DNA of 64,000 nt from Nocardia exalbida NBRC 100660 (GCF_000308575.1 NZ_BAFZ01000054.1:1-64000); one strand, 5' to 3'; counted from the first letter of the stretch, positions 34,976 through 44,780 are shown. A program made the numbers and translations. The notes: generated by a model not told the origin, from the sequence alone.

Positions 34976-35060
34976 GGGGGTCTCCTCTCCGCCGAGCGGC
35001 CGAGCCGGCCGATCCCGGGGACCGACGTTATCGACTCGCGGGGAAGGTGGCCAGCCCTGG

Positions 35061-36113
35061 TCAGGCGGTGACCGTCACACCCCGGGCCGCCGACTCTCGC
35101 GCCTTCGTCAGCAGGCGCAGCGTCGTGACGGCGTCGCGCGGGTCGACGGGGACCGGCGCGCCGTCGAGCAGCGCGGCGGCCATGGCGGAGTAGAACGCCG
35201 GGTATGCGCCGGGCGCGGTCGGCACCGGGGCGAAATCGGGCTCCGCGCCGAGTACGCCCCAGCGGTCGGCATCGACTGTGCCCCAGGATGAATCGTCGTC
35301 CGGGCGGCGTCCGGCCCGCAGCGCGTCCTCCTGCGGGTCCAGCCCGTAGGTGACATACGCGGCTTCGGACCCGAGCACCCGAAAGCGCGGTCCGAGGTGC
35401 GGGGCGACGGCGCTCATCCACAGGTGGGAGCGGACACCGCCAGTGTGGGTCAGCGCGACGAACGCGTCGTCGTCGGTGGTGATCCCCTCGCGTCGCCGGT
35501 CCAGCTCGCAGTACACCGAAGCCACCGGTCCGAACAAGGTCACGGCTTGGTCCACCAGGTGGCTGCCGAGGTCGAGCAGGATGCCCGCGCCCTCCTCGTC
35601 CGTGCCGACCTCCCGCCAGCCGCCCTTCGGCACCGGACGCCACCGCTCGAACCGCGACTCGAACCGCCGCACCCGGCCCAGCCTCCCGGTCTCGACCAGC
35701 TCGCGCACCGTCCCGAAGTCGCCGTCCCAGCGCCGGTTCTGGAAGACCGACAGCGCCAGGCCGGAGCGTTCCGCGCGCGCGACGAGGTCCTCGGCGTCGT
35801 CCGCCGAGACCGCGAACGGCTTGTCGACCACCACCGGCAACCCGGCCTCGAGGGCTTGCCGGGTCAGCGGCGCGTGGGTGTGGTTGGGCGTCGCGATCAC
35901 GACCAGATCTATGCCGCGCGGCGCGGCGAACAGCTCTTCGGCATGCGGCACCACGCGCACGCCCGGGTGTTCGGCGCGGGCGCGTTCGGCGCGCTCCTGC
36001 GAGGAGGTGACCACGGCCGCGACACGCATCCGAGGCTCCGCCGCGATCAGCGGAGCGTGGAAGACCGACCCGGCCAGACCGTAACCGAGCACGGCGACGT
36101 CGAGGATGCTCAT
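35061..36113 (-). CDS. Gfo/Idh/MocA-family oxidoreductase
   Basis: The 350-residue protein has an N-terminal NAD(P) fold ('DVAVLGYGLAGSVFHAPLIAAEP') and the conserved 'DKPFAVSADDAEDL' with 'NRRWDGDFGTVREL', then the C-terminal beta-sheet domain 'LDLGSHLVDQAVTLFG'. These enzymes oxidise or reduce sugars, inositols or related compounds; the substrate is unknown. The ATG is seven bases after -10 TAGCGT (36126 to 36121), so the mRNA is probably leaderless. The BASS transporter follows. Confidence 0.87.
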   Translation of the reverse strand: MSILDVAVLGYGLAGSVFHAPLIAAEPRMRVAAVVTSSQERAERARAEHPGVRVVPHAEELFAAPRGIDLVVIATPNHTHAPLTRQALEAGLPVVVDKPFAVSADDAEDLVARAERSGLALSVFQNRRWDGDFGTVRELVETGRLGRVRRFESRFERWRPVPKGGWREVGTDEEGAGILLDLGSHLVDQAVTLFGPVASVYCELDRRREGITTDDDAFVALTHTGGVRSHLWMSAVAPHLGPRFRVLGSEAAYVTYGLDPQEDALRAGRRPDDDSSWGTVDADRWGVLGAEPDFAPVPTAPGAYPAFYSAMAAALLDGAPVPVDPRDAVTTLRLLTKARESAARGVTVTA

Positions 36114-36301
36114 GCCCCCGACGCTACCTCGCCGGTCGCTGCGCCCGGCGGCGCCACGTACGCGCCGGTCCGCCGAGTGAGAGCGCTTCCGATCGGCGCG
36201 GACCAGTCCGCTGATTCCTGCGGTCCTTGGGTCGCCGTGCGAGATCGGCGGCTTCGATCCATGCTGTTCGGACGTCGAGACCGTACCGGGACACAGCCCC
36301 C

Positions 36302-36973
36302 TCAGCGCCGCGATGCGGCGGAATACTCCTGTTCGGGCCGTCCCGTGGTGCCGTAGCGCAAGCTCATGCGCACCGTGCCGCTCGCCACGAGCCCGGCCAG
36401 GTAGCGCTGGGCAGTGGCCCGGGAGACGCCGATGGCGGCGGCGACCTCGCCTGCGGACAGGGGCGTGTCGGCAGCGAGAATCGCTTGCAGCACCGCGTCT
36501 TTGGTGGGCGAGGACACGGCAGCTGACGGGCTGGCGGAGGCCGTGGGACGCAGTGCGTGCAGCGCGGCGGACACCCGGGCGTTGTCGACCTGCGGCGCCG
36601 CGAGAATGCGCCGGTACCGGGCATAGGCGGCCAGCCGGGTGGCCAGATCGGTGTGCGGAAACGGCTTGACGAGGTAGGCCAGCGCGCCCGCCGCGATGGC
36701 GGCTCGCACGGCCTCGCTCTCCGTCGACGCGGTGAGCATCATCGCGTCGCAGCGGATCTCGCGGACGAAATCGATGCCGGATCCGTCCGGCAGGTAGACG
36801 TCCACCAGCGCCAGGTCGATCGGCTCCGCCGCGACCAGTTCCCGCGCGGACGCGAGGGTGTTGGCGGTGCCCGCCACCGTGAAACCCGGTATGGACCGCA
36901 CGATTCCGGCATGCAGGTTCGCCACCCGGAAGTCGTCGTCGACGACGAGGACGGTCAAGGTCGGCGCGGCCAT
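36302..36973 (-). CDS. CitB/DcuR-type response regulator
   Basis: The 223-residue protein has a receiver domain (acidic 'VVDDDFRV', phosphoacceptor Asp58 in 'LALVDVYLPDG', Lys in 'AYLVKPFPH') and a C-terminal HTH ('SAGEVAAAIGVSRATAQRYLAGLVASG'). This is the architecture of regulators for citrate/C4-dicarboxylate systems. It overlaps the 3' end of the kinase gene by 19 bp, so both are co-translated. Divergent on the other side of the kinase is an ABC importer, its likely target. Confidence 0.88.
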   Translation of the reverse strand: MAAPTLTVLVVDDDFRVANLHAGIVRSIPGFTVAGTANTLASARELVAAEPIDLALVDVYLPDGSGIDFVREIRCDAMMLTASTESEAVRAAIAAGALAYLVKPFPHTDLATRLAAYARYRRILAAPQVDNARVSAALHALRPTASASPSAAVSSPTKDAVLQAILAADTPLSAGEVAAAIGVSRATAQRYLAGLVASGTVRMSLRYGTTGRPEQEYSAASRR

Positions 36974-38643
36974 GCGACCTCGCTTTCCACGAGCACACCG
37001 GGGATGCGGGCGATGAACTCCGCGCCGGTGAGCGGGGGCGGGCCGCCGCCGGGGCTCGACAGGCGCACGTCGCCGCCGTGGGCGCGGGCGATCTGGCGGA
37101 TCAGGGCGAGGCCGACCCCGCGCCCGCCGGGTACGCCGCGGTCGTCGCGGGTCGAGACCCCTTCGGTGAACAGCGTGTCCACCAGGCCGGGCGCGACGCC
37201 GTCGCCGGTGTCGGCGACGGTGATGTGCAACGTCGAATCCTCCTGCACCAGTTCGACTTCCACCTGCCGCACCGCCCGGTCCCCGGCGCGGACGGCCTCC
37301 ATGGCGTTGTCCAGCAGGTTGCCGAGGACGGTCGTCACGTCCACCGGATCGGTGAGGCTGCCCTCGACCCAGGTGTTGGGGCCGAGTACGAGTTCGACGC
37401 CGTTCTCCCTGGCGTGCGCGGCCTTGGCGGCAAGGAATGCCTGCAGGTACGCGTCGTGGATGGCGTCGATGCCCGGTGTCGCCGGGCCGAGCGGGCCCGC
37501 ACCGATCAGTTCGTCGACCGACCGCGCCGCCTCCCCGACCCGCCCGCCGTGCAGCAGTCCGCTGATCAGGTGCATCTTGTTGGAGAACTCGTGGCGCTGC
37601 GCGCGCAGCACCGTGCTCATCGACTGCACCGCGTCCAGTTGCCGGGTCAGCGATTCCACGTCGGTGCGGTCGCGCACGGTGAGCACCGCGCCGAGATCGC
37701 GCCCGTCCCGGACCACCCGCCGTGCGGAGACGATGACGATGTTCGCGCCGACCGTCGCCGAGGCGGGCTGCTCGTCGAGGTCGCGAAAGACTTCCAGCAC
37801 GCGGGGCGTCAGCCCGAGTTCGTCCACCGGACGCCCGATGTCCGGCGCGACACCGAGCAGCCTGCGGGCCTCGTCGTTGACGAAGGTGGTGCGCCACGAC
37901 GCGTCGACCGCGAGCACGCCGCCGCCGATACCGTGCAGCACCGCGGCCTGGCCGCGGACCAGTTCGGCCAGCTCGTCCGGTTCCAGCCCGAGCGTGAGCC
38001 CGCGCCACCGGCGAGCGAGCAGGATCGATCCGGCGATGCCGACCGCGAGCGCCACCGCGACCAGCGCGCCCGCGGTGCGCAGGTCGCCGAGTAGTTGATC
38101 GTGCACCGCGTCGGTGGCGATGCCGACGCTGACCGCGCCGACCACACGGTCGGAACCGGGTGCGAGCACCGGGACCTTCGCGCGCACCGAGTCGCCGAGC
38201 GTGCCGCGTTCCTCGGTGATCGACTCGCGGCCCGCGAGCGCCTCGGACGGATCGGTACTGACGTGCTCGGCGAGCCGTCCGGCGTCCGGATGCGCGAGGC
38301 GGATGCCCGCGTCATCGGTGATCACGACGAACAGCGCACCGTTGCGCTGTGTCGCGTCCACCGCGAGCCGCTCGAGCGGACCGGCGGCCAGCTCCCGGCG
38401 CACGCCGGGATCGTCGGTGATCGCCCCCGGCGCGTACCTCCCCACCTCGGCGCGCACCACCGGATCGGCGGCGACGGTGCGCGCGACGGCCAGCGCGCGC
38501 TGGCCGTAGGCGTCGCGCAGTCGCTGGTCGCTGAGGTAGCCGAACACCGCGAACGCGACGCCGAGGGTCAGCGCGACGACCAGGATCTGCGACAGCAGAA
38601 CCTGGGTCCGCAACCGCACGGCCCGCGCGCCCTCAGTGGCCAT
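36955..38643 (-). CDS. CitA/DcuS-type sensor histidine kinase
   Basis: The 562-residue kinase has TM1 (about 15-37), a periplasmic PAS-like ectodomain (about 40-185, with 'GALFVVITDDAGIRLAHPD' and 'KVPVLAPGSDRVVGAVSVG'), TM2 (about 191-210), a cytoplasmic PAS (about 225-325), the phospho-His in 'RHEFSN' (His351) and a C-terminal ATPase ('NLLDNAMEAV', 'DTGDGVAPG', 'GVGLALIRQIARAHGG'). CitA/DcuS relatives sense citrate or dicarboxylates. The ATG lies six bases after TATGCT (38655 to 38650), so leaderless. It is 157 bp from the divergent ABC operon. Confidence 0.9.
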   Translation of the reverse strand: MATEGARAVRLRTQVLLSQILVVALTLGVAFAVFGYLSDQRLRDAYGQRALAVARTVAADPVVRAEVGRYAPGAITDDPGVRRELAAGPLERLAVDATQRNGALFVVITDDAGIRLAHPDAGRLAEHVSTDPSEALAGRESITEERGTLGDSVRAKVPVLAPGSDRVVGAVSVGIATDAVHDQLLGDLRTAGALVAVALAVGIAGSILLARRWRGLTLGLEPDELAELVRGQAAVLHGIGGGVLAVDASWRTTFVNDEARRLLGVAPDIGRPVDELGLTPRVLEVFRDLDEQPASATVGANIVIVSARRVVRDGRDLGAVLTVRDRTDVESLTRQLDAVQSMSTVLRAQRHEFSNKMHLISGLLHGGRVGEAARSVDELIGAGPLGPATPGIDAIHDAYLQAFLAAKAAHARENGVELVLGPNTWVEGSLTDPVDVTTVLGNLLDNAMEAVRAGDRAVRQVEVELVQEDSTLHITVADTGDGVAPGLVDTLFTEGVSTRDDRGVPGGRGVGLALIRQIARAHGGDVRLSSPGGGPPPLTGAEFIARIPGVLVESEVAWPRRP

Positions 38644-38725
38644 GGGCGCAGCATAGGCGCGAATTACCGCGCGCGGGGAGCGTGAGCAGAATGCGCAAAA
38701 CCTGCGAATCCCGCGTTTGTGGCGG

Positions 38726-38737
38726 TTGTGCGCACAA
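38726..38737. promoter_or_regulatory. 12-bp palindrome between sensor kinase and ABC operon
   Basis: TTGTGCGCACAA is a perfect palindrome in the 157-bp gap between the divergent two-component system and ABC transporter. TTTGTG occurs ten bases upstream, so a second half-site is possible. It is the best candidate for the response-regulator site, but no direct evidence links them. Confidence 0.4.
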
Positions 38738-38800
38738 GCTCCGAGGTGTGACCGGGGCCACGTACGTTCGCCCTACCCGATCTCGCAGGAGTAGGAAGCA

Positions 38801-39607
38801 ATGACGCAATCACTCATCGAGCTGCGGAGCGCGACCAAGCGCTTCCCCGGCACCGGCGGTGGCATCCACACCGCCGTGCGCAATCTGAACCTCACGGTGC
38901 GGCCCGGCGAATTCGTCGCCGTCGTCGGCCCGACCGGATGCGGCAAGTCCACCACGTTGTCGCTGGTGTCCGGGCTGGAACCGGCCTCGGCCGGCCGGAC
39001 GCTGGTGCGCGGCCAGGACGTCGACGGCATCCCGGACGGCATCGGCTACATGTTCCAGCAGGACGCGGTGCTGCCGTGGAAGAGCGTGCTGGACAACGTC
39101 GCGCTCGGCCCGCGCCTGCGCGGCGCGTCGAAAGCCGAAGCGCGCGCGACGGCGTCGGGATGGGTGCGCAAGGTGGGCCTGGCCGGATTCGAGAGCTACT
39201 ACCCCCACCAACTGTCCGGCGGCATGCGCAAGCGCGTGGCGCTGGCGCAGACGCTGGTCAACGAGCCGGAGATCCTGCTGATGGACGAGCCGTTCAGCGC
39301 GCTGGACGTGCAGACCCGCCAGCTCATGCAGGACGAACTGCTGCGGGTCTGGGCGGGCACCAACGCGGCGGTCATCTTCGTCACGCACGATCTGGAGGAG
39401 GCGATCGTGCTGGCCGACCGGGTAGTCGTGATGACCGCGAGCCCGGCCACCGTCTGCGGGGACTTCCCCGTCGGCTTGGCGCGGCCGCGCAGCGTCGAGG
39501 AGGTGCGCCTGACGACCGAGTTCCGCGACATCTACCAGGAGATCTGGCAGACGCTGCGCGATCAGGTCGAGGCCGCCCGCGCGAAGGGAGCCTCCCGTGT
39601 CGCATGA
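38801..39607 (+). CDS. ABC importer ATPase (nitrate/sulfonate/taurine type)
   Basis: The 268-residue ATPase has Walker A 'GPTGCGKST' (43-51), Q-loop 'YMFQQDAVLPW', signature 'LSGGMRKRVALAQ', Walker B 'ILLMDEPFSALD' and H-loop 'VTHDLEEA'. It resembles SsuB/TauB/ThiZ proteins. AGGAGTAGGAAG precedes the ATG. It overlaps the permease gene by 11 bp, the first of three genes for an importer. Confidence 0.92.
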   Translation: MTQSLIELRSATKRFPGTGGGIHTAVRNLNLTVRPGEFVAVVGPTGCGKSTTLSLVSGLEPASAGRTLVRGQDVDGIPDGIGYMFQQDAVLPWKSVLDNVALGPRLRGASKAEARATASGWVRKVGLAGFESYYPHQLSGGMRKRVALAQTLVNEPEILLMDEPFSALDVQTRQLMQDELLRVWAGTNAAVIFVTHDLEEAIVLADRVVVMTASPATVCGDFPVGLARPRSVEEVRLTTEFRDIYQEIWQTLRDQVEAARAKGASRVA

Positions 39608-40481
39608 CGTGCTGGCGCCCGACGCCGCCGCGCCGGTGGTGGAGAACGAGACCGAAGAGCAGATCCTGGCCAGGGTGCGCACCACCGCGCGGCGCGCACG
39701 GGTCCGCACCTGGGGCCTGCGCGCCGCGCTGGTGGCGCTGTGGCTGGGCGCGTGGGAACTCACCGCCACGGTGTGGATCGATCCCTTCTTCTACTCCAAG
39801 CCGTCGCTGATCTGGGCGCGGTTGGTGGAATGGTTCACCGAGGGAACTCAATTCGGCTCGATCTGGCTGCAGATCTACACCACCGTGCAGGAAGCCGTGC
39901 TCGGTTTCGTGATCGGCACGGTGGCCGGCGTCGTGCTGGGCGTGCTGCTCGGCCGCAGCCGGTACTGGGCCGAAGTGCTCGCGCCGTTCATCAAGGCGCT
40001 CAACGCCGTTCCGCGCATCGTGCTGGCCTCGCTGTTCATCATCTGGTTCGGGCTCGGGCTGAGTTCCAAGGTCGCCACGGTGGTGGTGCTGGTGTTCTTC
40101 GCGGTGTTCTTCAACGCGTTCACCGGTGCGCGCGAGGTCGACGGCAACGTGATCGACAACGCCCGCATTCTCGGCGCGAGCCGCAGGCAAGTGCTGGTGT
40201 CGATCGTCCTGCCCAGCGCGACCACCTGGATCCTGTCCAGCCTGCACACCGCCTTCGGCTTCGCGCTGATCGGCGCGGTCGTGGGTGAATATGCCGGTGC
40301 CAGTAAGGGTTTGGGCCTGTTGATCAGCAACGCGCAAGGCACGTTCGACTCGGCGGGCATCTACGCGGGCATGATCGTCATCACCGTGATCGCGTTGATC
40401 GCCGAGTGGGGGATCGGCATGGCGGAGAACCGGTTGCTGAAGTGGCGGCCCTCGCAAGCGACCTCGAACCACGGGATCTGA
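39597..40481 (+). CDS. ABC importer permease
   Basis: The 294-residue protein has six TM segments and the BPD_transp_1 loop with 'EVDGNVIDNARILGASRRQVLVSIVLPSA', which contacts the ATPase. It is the SsuC/TauC type. The GTG start lies inside the end of the ATPase gene. The substrate-binding lipoprotein gene starts 3 bp after its stop. Confidence 0.92.
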   Translation: MSHDVLAPDAAAPVVENETEEQILARVRTTARRARVRTWGLRAALVALWLGAWELTATVWIDPFFYSKPSLIWARLVEWFTEGTQFGSIWLQIYTTVQEAVLGFVIGTVAGVVLGVLLGRSRYWAEVLAPFIKALNAVPRIVLASLFIIWFGLGLSSKVATVVVLVFFAVFFNAFTGAREVDGNVIDNARILGASRRQVLVSIVLPSATTWILSSLHTAFGFALIGAVVGEYAGASKGLGLLISNAQGTFDSAGIYAGMIVITVIALIAEWGIGMAENRLLKWRPSQATSNHGI

Positions 40482-40483
40482 TC

Positions 40484-41533
40484 ATGAGGTATCGCAAGCA
40501 ACTGGCGCTCGTGGCCGTCGCGATCGCGGCACTGCTGACCGTCACCGGATGCCGGGACTCCCGCACCATTCCGATGGCCGACGGGCGGCCGCAGATCACC
40601 ATCATGGTGGGTGGCCTGGAGAAGGTGATCTATCTGCCCGCCATGCTCACCCAGCGACTCGGCTTCTTCGAGCGCAACGACATCGACGTGAGATTGCTCG
40701 GTGAGCAGTCCGGCGCCACGGCCGAGACCGCGCTGCTCACCGGCGATGTGCAGGGGGTGGTCGGGTTCTACGACCACACCATCGACCTGCAGGCCAAGGA
40801 TCAGTGCATCCGCTCGGTGGTGCAGATGTCCGATGTGCCGGGCGAGGTGGAGCTGGTGTCGAAGGCGGACCCGGACATCACCTCGGTCGCCGACCTGCGC
40901 GGCAAGAAGCTGGGCGTGACCTCGCTCGGTTCCTCGACCGACTTCCTCACCCAGGCGCTCACCGGCCAGGAGGGTATGACGACCGCCGAGTACACCCGGG
41001 TGAAAGTCGGTGCGGGACAGACCTTCATCGCGGGCATGAACCACGACGGCATCGACGCGGGCATGACCACCGATCCCACCGTGGCGCAGATGGTGAACTC
41101 CGGGGAGGCGCGGATTCTGGTCGACATGCGCACCGAGGCGGGCACCCGGGCCGCGCTCGGCGGGCTGTACCCGGCGACGTCGCTGTACATGAACTGCGCC
41201 ACGATCGACGCCCACCCGGACATCGTGCGCAAGCTCGCCGCCGCGTTCGTGCAGACGCTGCAATGGATCCGCACGCACACGCCCGAGGAGATCGCCGCGA
41301 AGATGCCGCCGCAGTACGCGAGTGCGGGCAAGGACCTCTACGTCCAGTCGATCCGCGACTCCATCGGCATGTTCAACGGCGACGGCCTGATGAAACCCGA
41401 AGGCGCGCAGAACGTGCTGGACATTCTCGGCAAGTATTCGAAGAACGTGCGTCCCGTGCGCGATCGCATCGACCTCTCGGAGACCTACACCACGCGGTTC
41501 GTGGAGGAGGCGTTGCGCGCGCCGCGCCAGTAG
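40484..41533 (+). CDS. ABC substrate-binding lipoprotein (NMT1/SsuA-like)
   Basis: The 349-residue protein has a lipobox 'LTVTGC' (Cys23) and the NMT1/THI5-like fold: 'QITIMVGGLEKVIYLPAMLTQRLGFFERNDIDV', 'VADLRGKKLGVTSLGSSTDFLTQ', 'GMTTDPTVAQMVNSGEARILVDM'. Relatives bind nitrate, sulfonates, taurine, phthalates or pyrimidines; the ligand is not readable here. A strong hairpin follows the stop. Together with the ATPase and permease it forms a complete importer. Confidence 0.88.
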   Translation: MRYRKQLALVAVAIAALLTVTGCRDSRTIPMADGRPQITIMVGGLEKVIYLPAMLTQRLGFFERNDIDVRLLGEQSGATAETALLTGDVQGVVGFYDHTIDLQAKDQCIRSVVQMSDVPGEVELVSKADPDITSVADLRGKKLGVTSLGSSTDFLTQALTGQEGMTTAEYTRVKVGAGQTFIAGMNHDGIDAGMTTDPTVAQMVNSGEARILVDMRTEAGTRAALGGLYPATSLYMNCATIDAHPDIVRKLAAAFVQTLQWIRTHTPEEIAAKMPPQYASAGKDLYVQSIRDSIGMFNGDGLMKPEGAQNVLDILGKYSKNVRPVRDRIDLSETYTTRFVEEALRAPRQ

Positions 41534-41546
41534 GTCGGTGACCACC

Positions 41547-41587
41547 GCCGAGCCGCCCGAAGCCCAGCTGCGCTCGGGCGGCTCGGC
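41547..41587. terminator. Bidirectional hairpin terminator
   Basis: A perfect 14-bp stem (41547-41560 with 41574-41587, starting GCCGAGCCGCC) and a 13-base loop lie between the stop of the ABC lipoprotein gene and the stop of the converging permease gene. It can end both transcripts. Confidence 0.75.
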
Positions 41588-41590
41588 CGG

Positions 41591-43183
41591 TCAGTGCTCG
41601 AAGACGCTCACGTCACCGGGTTCGGTTTCGAGCGCCTGCCGGTCGAACACCAGCAGGGCGAGGAAGAACACGCCGCCCGCAACGACCAATCCGGCCACGA
41701 TCACGACCGGGACGACGGCGTTCGACGGCGTCACCAGGACGAACAATGCGACGGCCGACCACACCAGCGCGCCGAGGGCGACCGGCAACTCGAAGCGCCC
41801 GAGGTCGAACGCGCCTTTCCTGCGGTCCAACCGGCGGCGCACCGCCAGGTAGAGAACGACCGTCGAGGCGTAGATGAGGGCGGGCAGGATCGTCGACGCC
41901 GTGATCAGCTCCAGTAGCGCGTCGCCCGGCAGGGCGATCATCAGGACCACACCCAGGAGAAAGATCAGGATCGTCGCCGGGACCGGCGTGTGCGTGCGCG
42001 GGTCGACCCGGCGCATCAGCCGGTGGGCGGGGAAGCGCGCGTCGCGTGACATCGCGAAAACCAGCCGCGAGCACGCGGCCAGCACCACCATCCCGGCGCC
42101 GAAGAACGCGAACGTGATCGCCGCCAGTAGCGTCCGCTCCATCACCGGACCGAGCTGGTCGCGCATGATCGCCGCGACCGGCGAGCCGCTGGCACTGATG
42201 CGGGGGATGTCGTCGATCGCGACGGTGAGCGCGATCAGGAACAGCAGCCCCAGCACCCCGGCGGCCACCACCGATCCCACGATCGCGCGCGGGACGCTGC
42301 GATGCGGGTCCTCGGCCTCTTCGGCGAGGTTGGCCGCCGCGTCGAAGCCGACCAGCGTGCCCAGGCCCATGAGCATGGCGAGCATCAACCCGCCGCCGAC
42401 GGTGAAGTAGTCGGGAGCGTTCTCGGTGACGCCCCGGGAGGCGAGGTTGCCGGGGTCGCCTCTACCGGTGATCACCACCGCGACGACGAGCGCGATCGCC
42501 AGCACCACCACGAGCCCGAGTTCGAGCCCCACCGCGCTGGTGTTGATCATGCTGACCAGGCGCGTCGAGGCGATGGCCAGCACCGCCTGGACGAACAGCA
42601 CGATGAGCGTGATCACCCGTGCGGTGTCCTCGTCCGGCTCGATGCCCGCGAGCGGCATGAAGGCCTGGCTCGCCAGCGCGTTGTCGACGGCCACCACGGC
42701 GATCGCCAGGTAGCAGAAGGTCACCCACCCGAACCACCAGCCGATCCTGGGGTTGGCCAGTCGCGACGCCCACTGGTAGGAGGAGCCGCTGAGCGGGATG
42801 CGCGCCGCGAACTGCGCGACCACCAACGCCACCAGCGCCTGCCCCACCGCCGCGACGATCCAGAGCCAGATACCCACCGGACCGGCGTTGCGCAACACGT
42901 CGTCGTAGGTCGCGAAGATGCCGACCGCCACCGAGATGAACGCGAACGAGATCGCGAACACCTGGAAGGAGCCGAGGGTCCGTTCCAGCTCCTGCCGGTA
43001 GCCGCCGGCCTCGACGGAATTCTCGTCGGCCCGCGAGTGCGCCGAAGCTCGCGCCACCTTCGCCACCTCACCTTCGACAGAAGCGGTGTAGCGACCCGGA
43101 GGTCGATCGGGAAGGTCATCAGGTTCGGAGATTGTGGCGACCGGTCTGCCCCCGATCATCCCTTCCCACCTGGGCGATGTCAC
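41591..43183 (-). CDS. APC-superfamily permease
   Basis: The 530-residue protein has about 12 TM segments and APC features: 'LGSFQVFAISFAFISVAVGIFATYDDVL', 'PLSGSSYQWASRLANPRIGWWFGW', 'LVGFDAAANLAEEAEDPHRSVPRA'. It resembles the GABA/choline-amine permease group. The start is uncertain: GTG 43183 has AAGGAG only two bases away; ATG 43159 and GTG 43066 (with GAAGG four bases upstream) are alternatives. It is divergent from the nucleoside-transporter-like gene. Confidence 0.82.
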   Translation of the reverse strand: MTSPRWEGMIGGRPVATISEPDDLPDRPPGRYTASVEGEVAKVARASAHSRADENSVEAGGYRQELERTLGSFQVFAISFAFISVAVGIFATYDDVLRNAGPVGIWLWIVAAVGQALVALVVAQFAARIPLSGSSYQWASRLANPRIGWWFGWVTFCYLAIAVVAVDNALASQAFMPLAGIEPDEDTARVITLIVLFVQAVLAIASTRLVSMINTSAVGLELGLVVVLAIALVVAVVITGRGDPGNLASRGVTENAPDYFTVGGGLMLAMLMGLGTLVGFDAAANLAEEAEDPHRSVPRAIVGSVVAAGVLGLLFLIALTVAIDDIPRISASGSPVAAIMRDQLGPVMERTLLAAITFAFFGAGMVVLAACSRLVFAMSRDARFPAHRLMRRVDPRTHTPVPATILIFLLGVVLMIALPGDALLELITASTILPALIYASTVVLYLAVRRRLDRRKGAFDLGRFELPVALGALVWSAVALFVLVTPSNAVVPVVIVAGLVVAGGVFFLALLVFDRQALETEPGDVSVFEH

Positions 43184-43281
43184 TGCTCCTTCGCGGAACT
43201 AAGTTCCGGAGCCGCTGCTGATCTTCTCAACCGTGGAGACACCGCAGCATAGACCGACATGAGAGTTGGTCCCACAAGCCG

Positions 43282-44520
43282 GTGTACGCCACGGTGGCCG
43301 AGGTGCGCGTGCATTATCTGATCGGATTCGCCGGGCTGGCGTGCTTCCTGCTGCTGGCATGGTTGCCCAGTACCGACCGCCGCGCCGCCGCCCGAAGGCT
43401 GCCGCGGATCGCGGTCCTGTTGCTCCTGCAGATCGCGCTCGGTTTCCTTTTGCTGAAAACGGGGATCGGGGGGACCGTGATCCGGGCGGTCAGCGACACG
43501 TTCGCCCATATCCTCGGCTACGCCGCACAGGGTACGGCGTTCGTGTTCGGCGACCTGCCCAGCGTCGGCGGCAGCGGGCCCGCCTTCCTCTTCGCGGTCC
43601 TGATGCCGATCGTGCTCGTCTCCGCGCTGATCGGCATCTTGCAGCATCTGCGGGTGCTGCCGTTCGTCATCAAGTACCTCGGCCTGCTGCTGGCGTGGGT
43701 GAGCGGCTTCGGCAAGATCGAATCGTTCAACGCGGTCGCCTCCGCCATCCTCGGTCAGTCCGAGGTGTTCATCTCGCTGCGCGCCATGCTCGACGACATC
43801 CCGTCGCAGCGGATGTACACCTTGGCGGCCTCGGCGATGTCGACGGTCTCGGCGGGCATCCTCGGCGCCTACATGCAGCTGATCGACCCGAAGTACGTGA
43901 TCGCGGCCATCGCGCTGAACATGCTGGGCGCTTTCGTGGTGTGCTCGCTGATCAATCCCTACACGGTCACCGCCGCCGACGATGCGCGGCTGCTCGGCGA
44001 GGAGATCTCCGACAGCCGCAAGGCGCAATCGTTCTTCGAGATGCTCACCGAATACATCTTGGTGGGTTTCAAGGTGGCCTTCACCGTCGCGGCGATGCTG
44101 ATCGGATTCATCGCCCTGCTGGCGATGATCAACGGAATCTTCGCCGCCCTGTTCCACGGCACCACGTTCCAGGATCTGATGGGCCACATCTTCGCCCCCG
44201 TCGCCTGGCTGACCGGCATCCCGTGGGAGGAGGCGGCGGCCGCGGGCCGATTCATGGGCACCAAGCTGGTGTCCAACGAGGTGGTCGCCATGCAGGAGCT
44301 GAACCGGCAACACGGGGGACTGTCCGACCGCACCGTCGCGATCGTGTCCACCTACCTGGTGTCGTTCGCGAACTTCTCCACCATCGCCATTGTCACCGGC
44401 GCGGTCCGCAGCCTCAGCGAGAAACAGGGCAGTGTCATCGCCCGCAACGGGCTCCGCCTGCTCTACGGCGCCACCTTGGTCAGCTGCCTGTCCGCCACCA
44501 TCGTCGGGCTCTCGAGTTGA
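43282..44520 (+). CDS. Concentrative nucleoside transporter (CNT/NupC family)
   Basis: The 412-residue protein has about 10 TM segments with CNT motifs 'VLVSALIGILQHLRVLPFVIKYLG', 'KIESFNAVASAILGQSEVFISLR', and 'GFANFSTI'-type C-terminal part ('YLVSFANFSTIAIVTGAVRSLS'). 'GQSE' and 'NEVVAMQEL' are nucleoside-binding and ion-coupling regions. It imports nucleosides with H+ or Na+. The GTG start at 43282 lacks a clear ribosome site; a GTG at 43294 is possible. Confidence 0.85.
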   Translation: MYATVAEVRVHYLIGFAGLACFLLLAWLPSTDRRAAARRLPRIAVLLLLQIALGFLLLKTGIGGTVIRAVSDTFAHILGYAAQGTAFVFGDLPSVGGSGPAFLFAVLMPIVLVSALIGILQHLRVLPFVIKYLGLLLAWVSGFGKIESFNAVASAILGQSEVFISLRAMLDDIPSQRMYTLAASAMSTVSAGILGAYMQLIDPKYVIAAIALNMLGAFVVCSLINPYTVTAADDARLLGEEISDSRKAQSFFEMLTEYILVGFKVAFTVAAMLIGFIALLAMINGIFAALFHGTTFQDLMGHIFAPVAWLTGIPWEEAAAAGRFMGTKLVSNEVVAMQELNRQHGGLSDRTVAIVSTYLVSFANFSTIAIVTGAVRSLSEKQGSVIARNGLRLLYGATLVSCLSATIVGLSS

Positions 44521-44780
44521 GCCCCTTTCGATCCACTTGTCCGGCCCTGCGGGTTCCGTGTCTTCGAGGACATGTCCGCGCCGGCTCGAGACCGGGCTCC
44601 TGAACGCAAGCGGCGACGTCGCGGTCGCGGTATCGGACCGGGCACCGATGCTCGACGTCGCCGGCCCGGTGCAGGTGCCGCACCGGGCGAGCGCCGTCTT
44701 CGATTCCCCTCGCCCGGCGGAGTTCCGCGACATCGCCGTGCCGCTCGGTGTCGACGGTGCGCCGAGCGGGTGCGGCCGGT

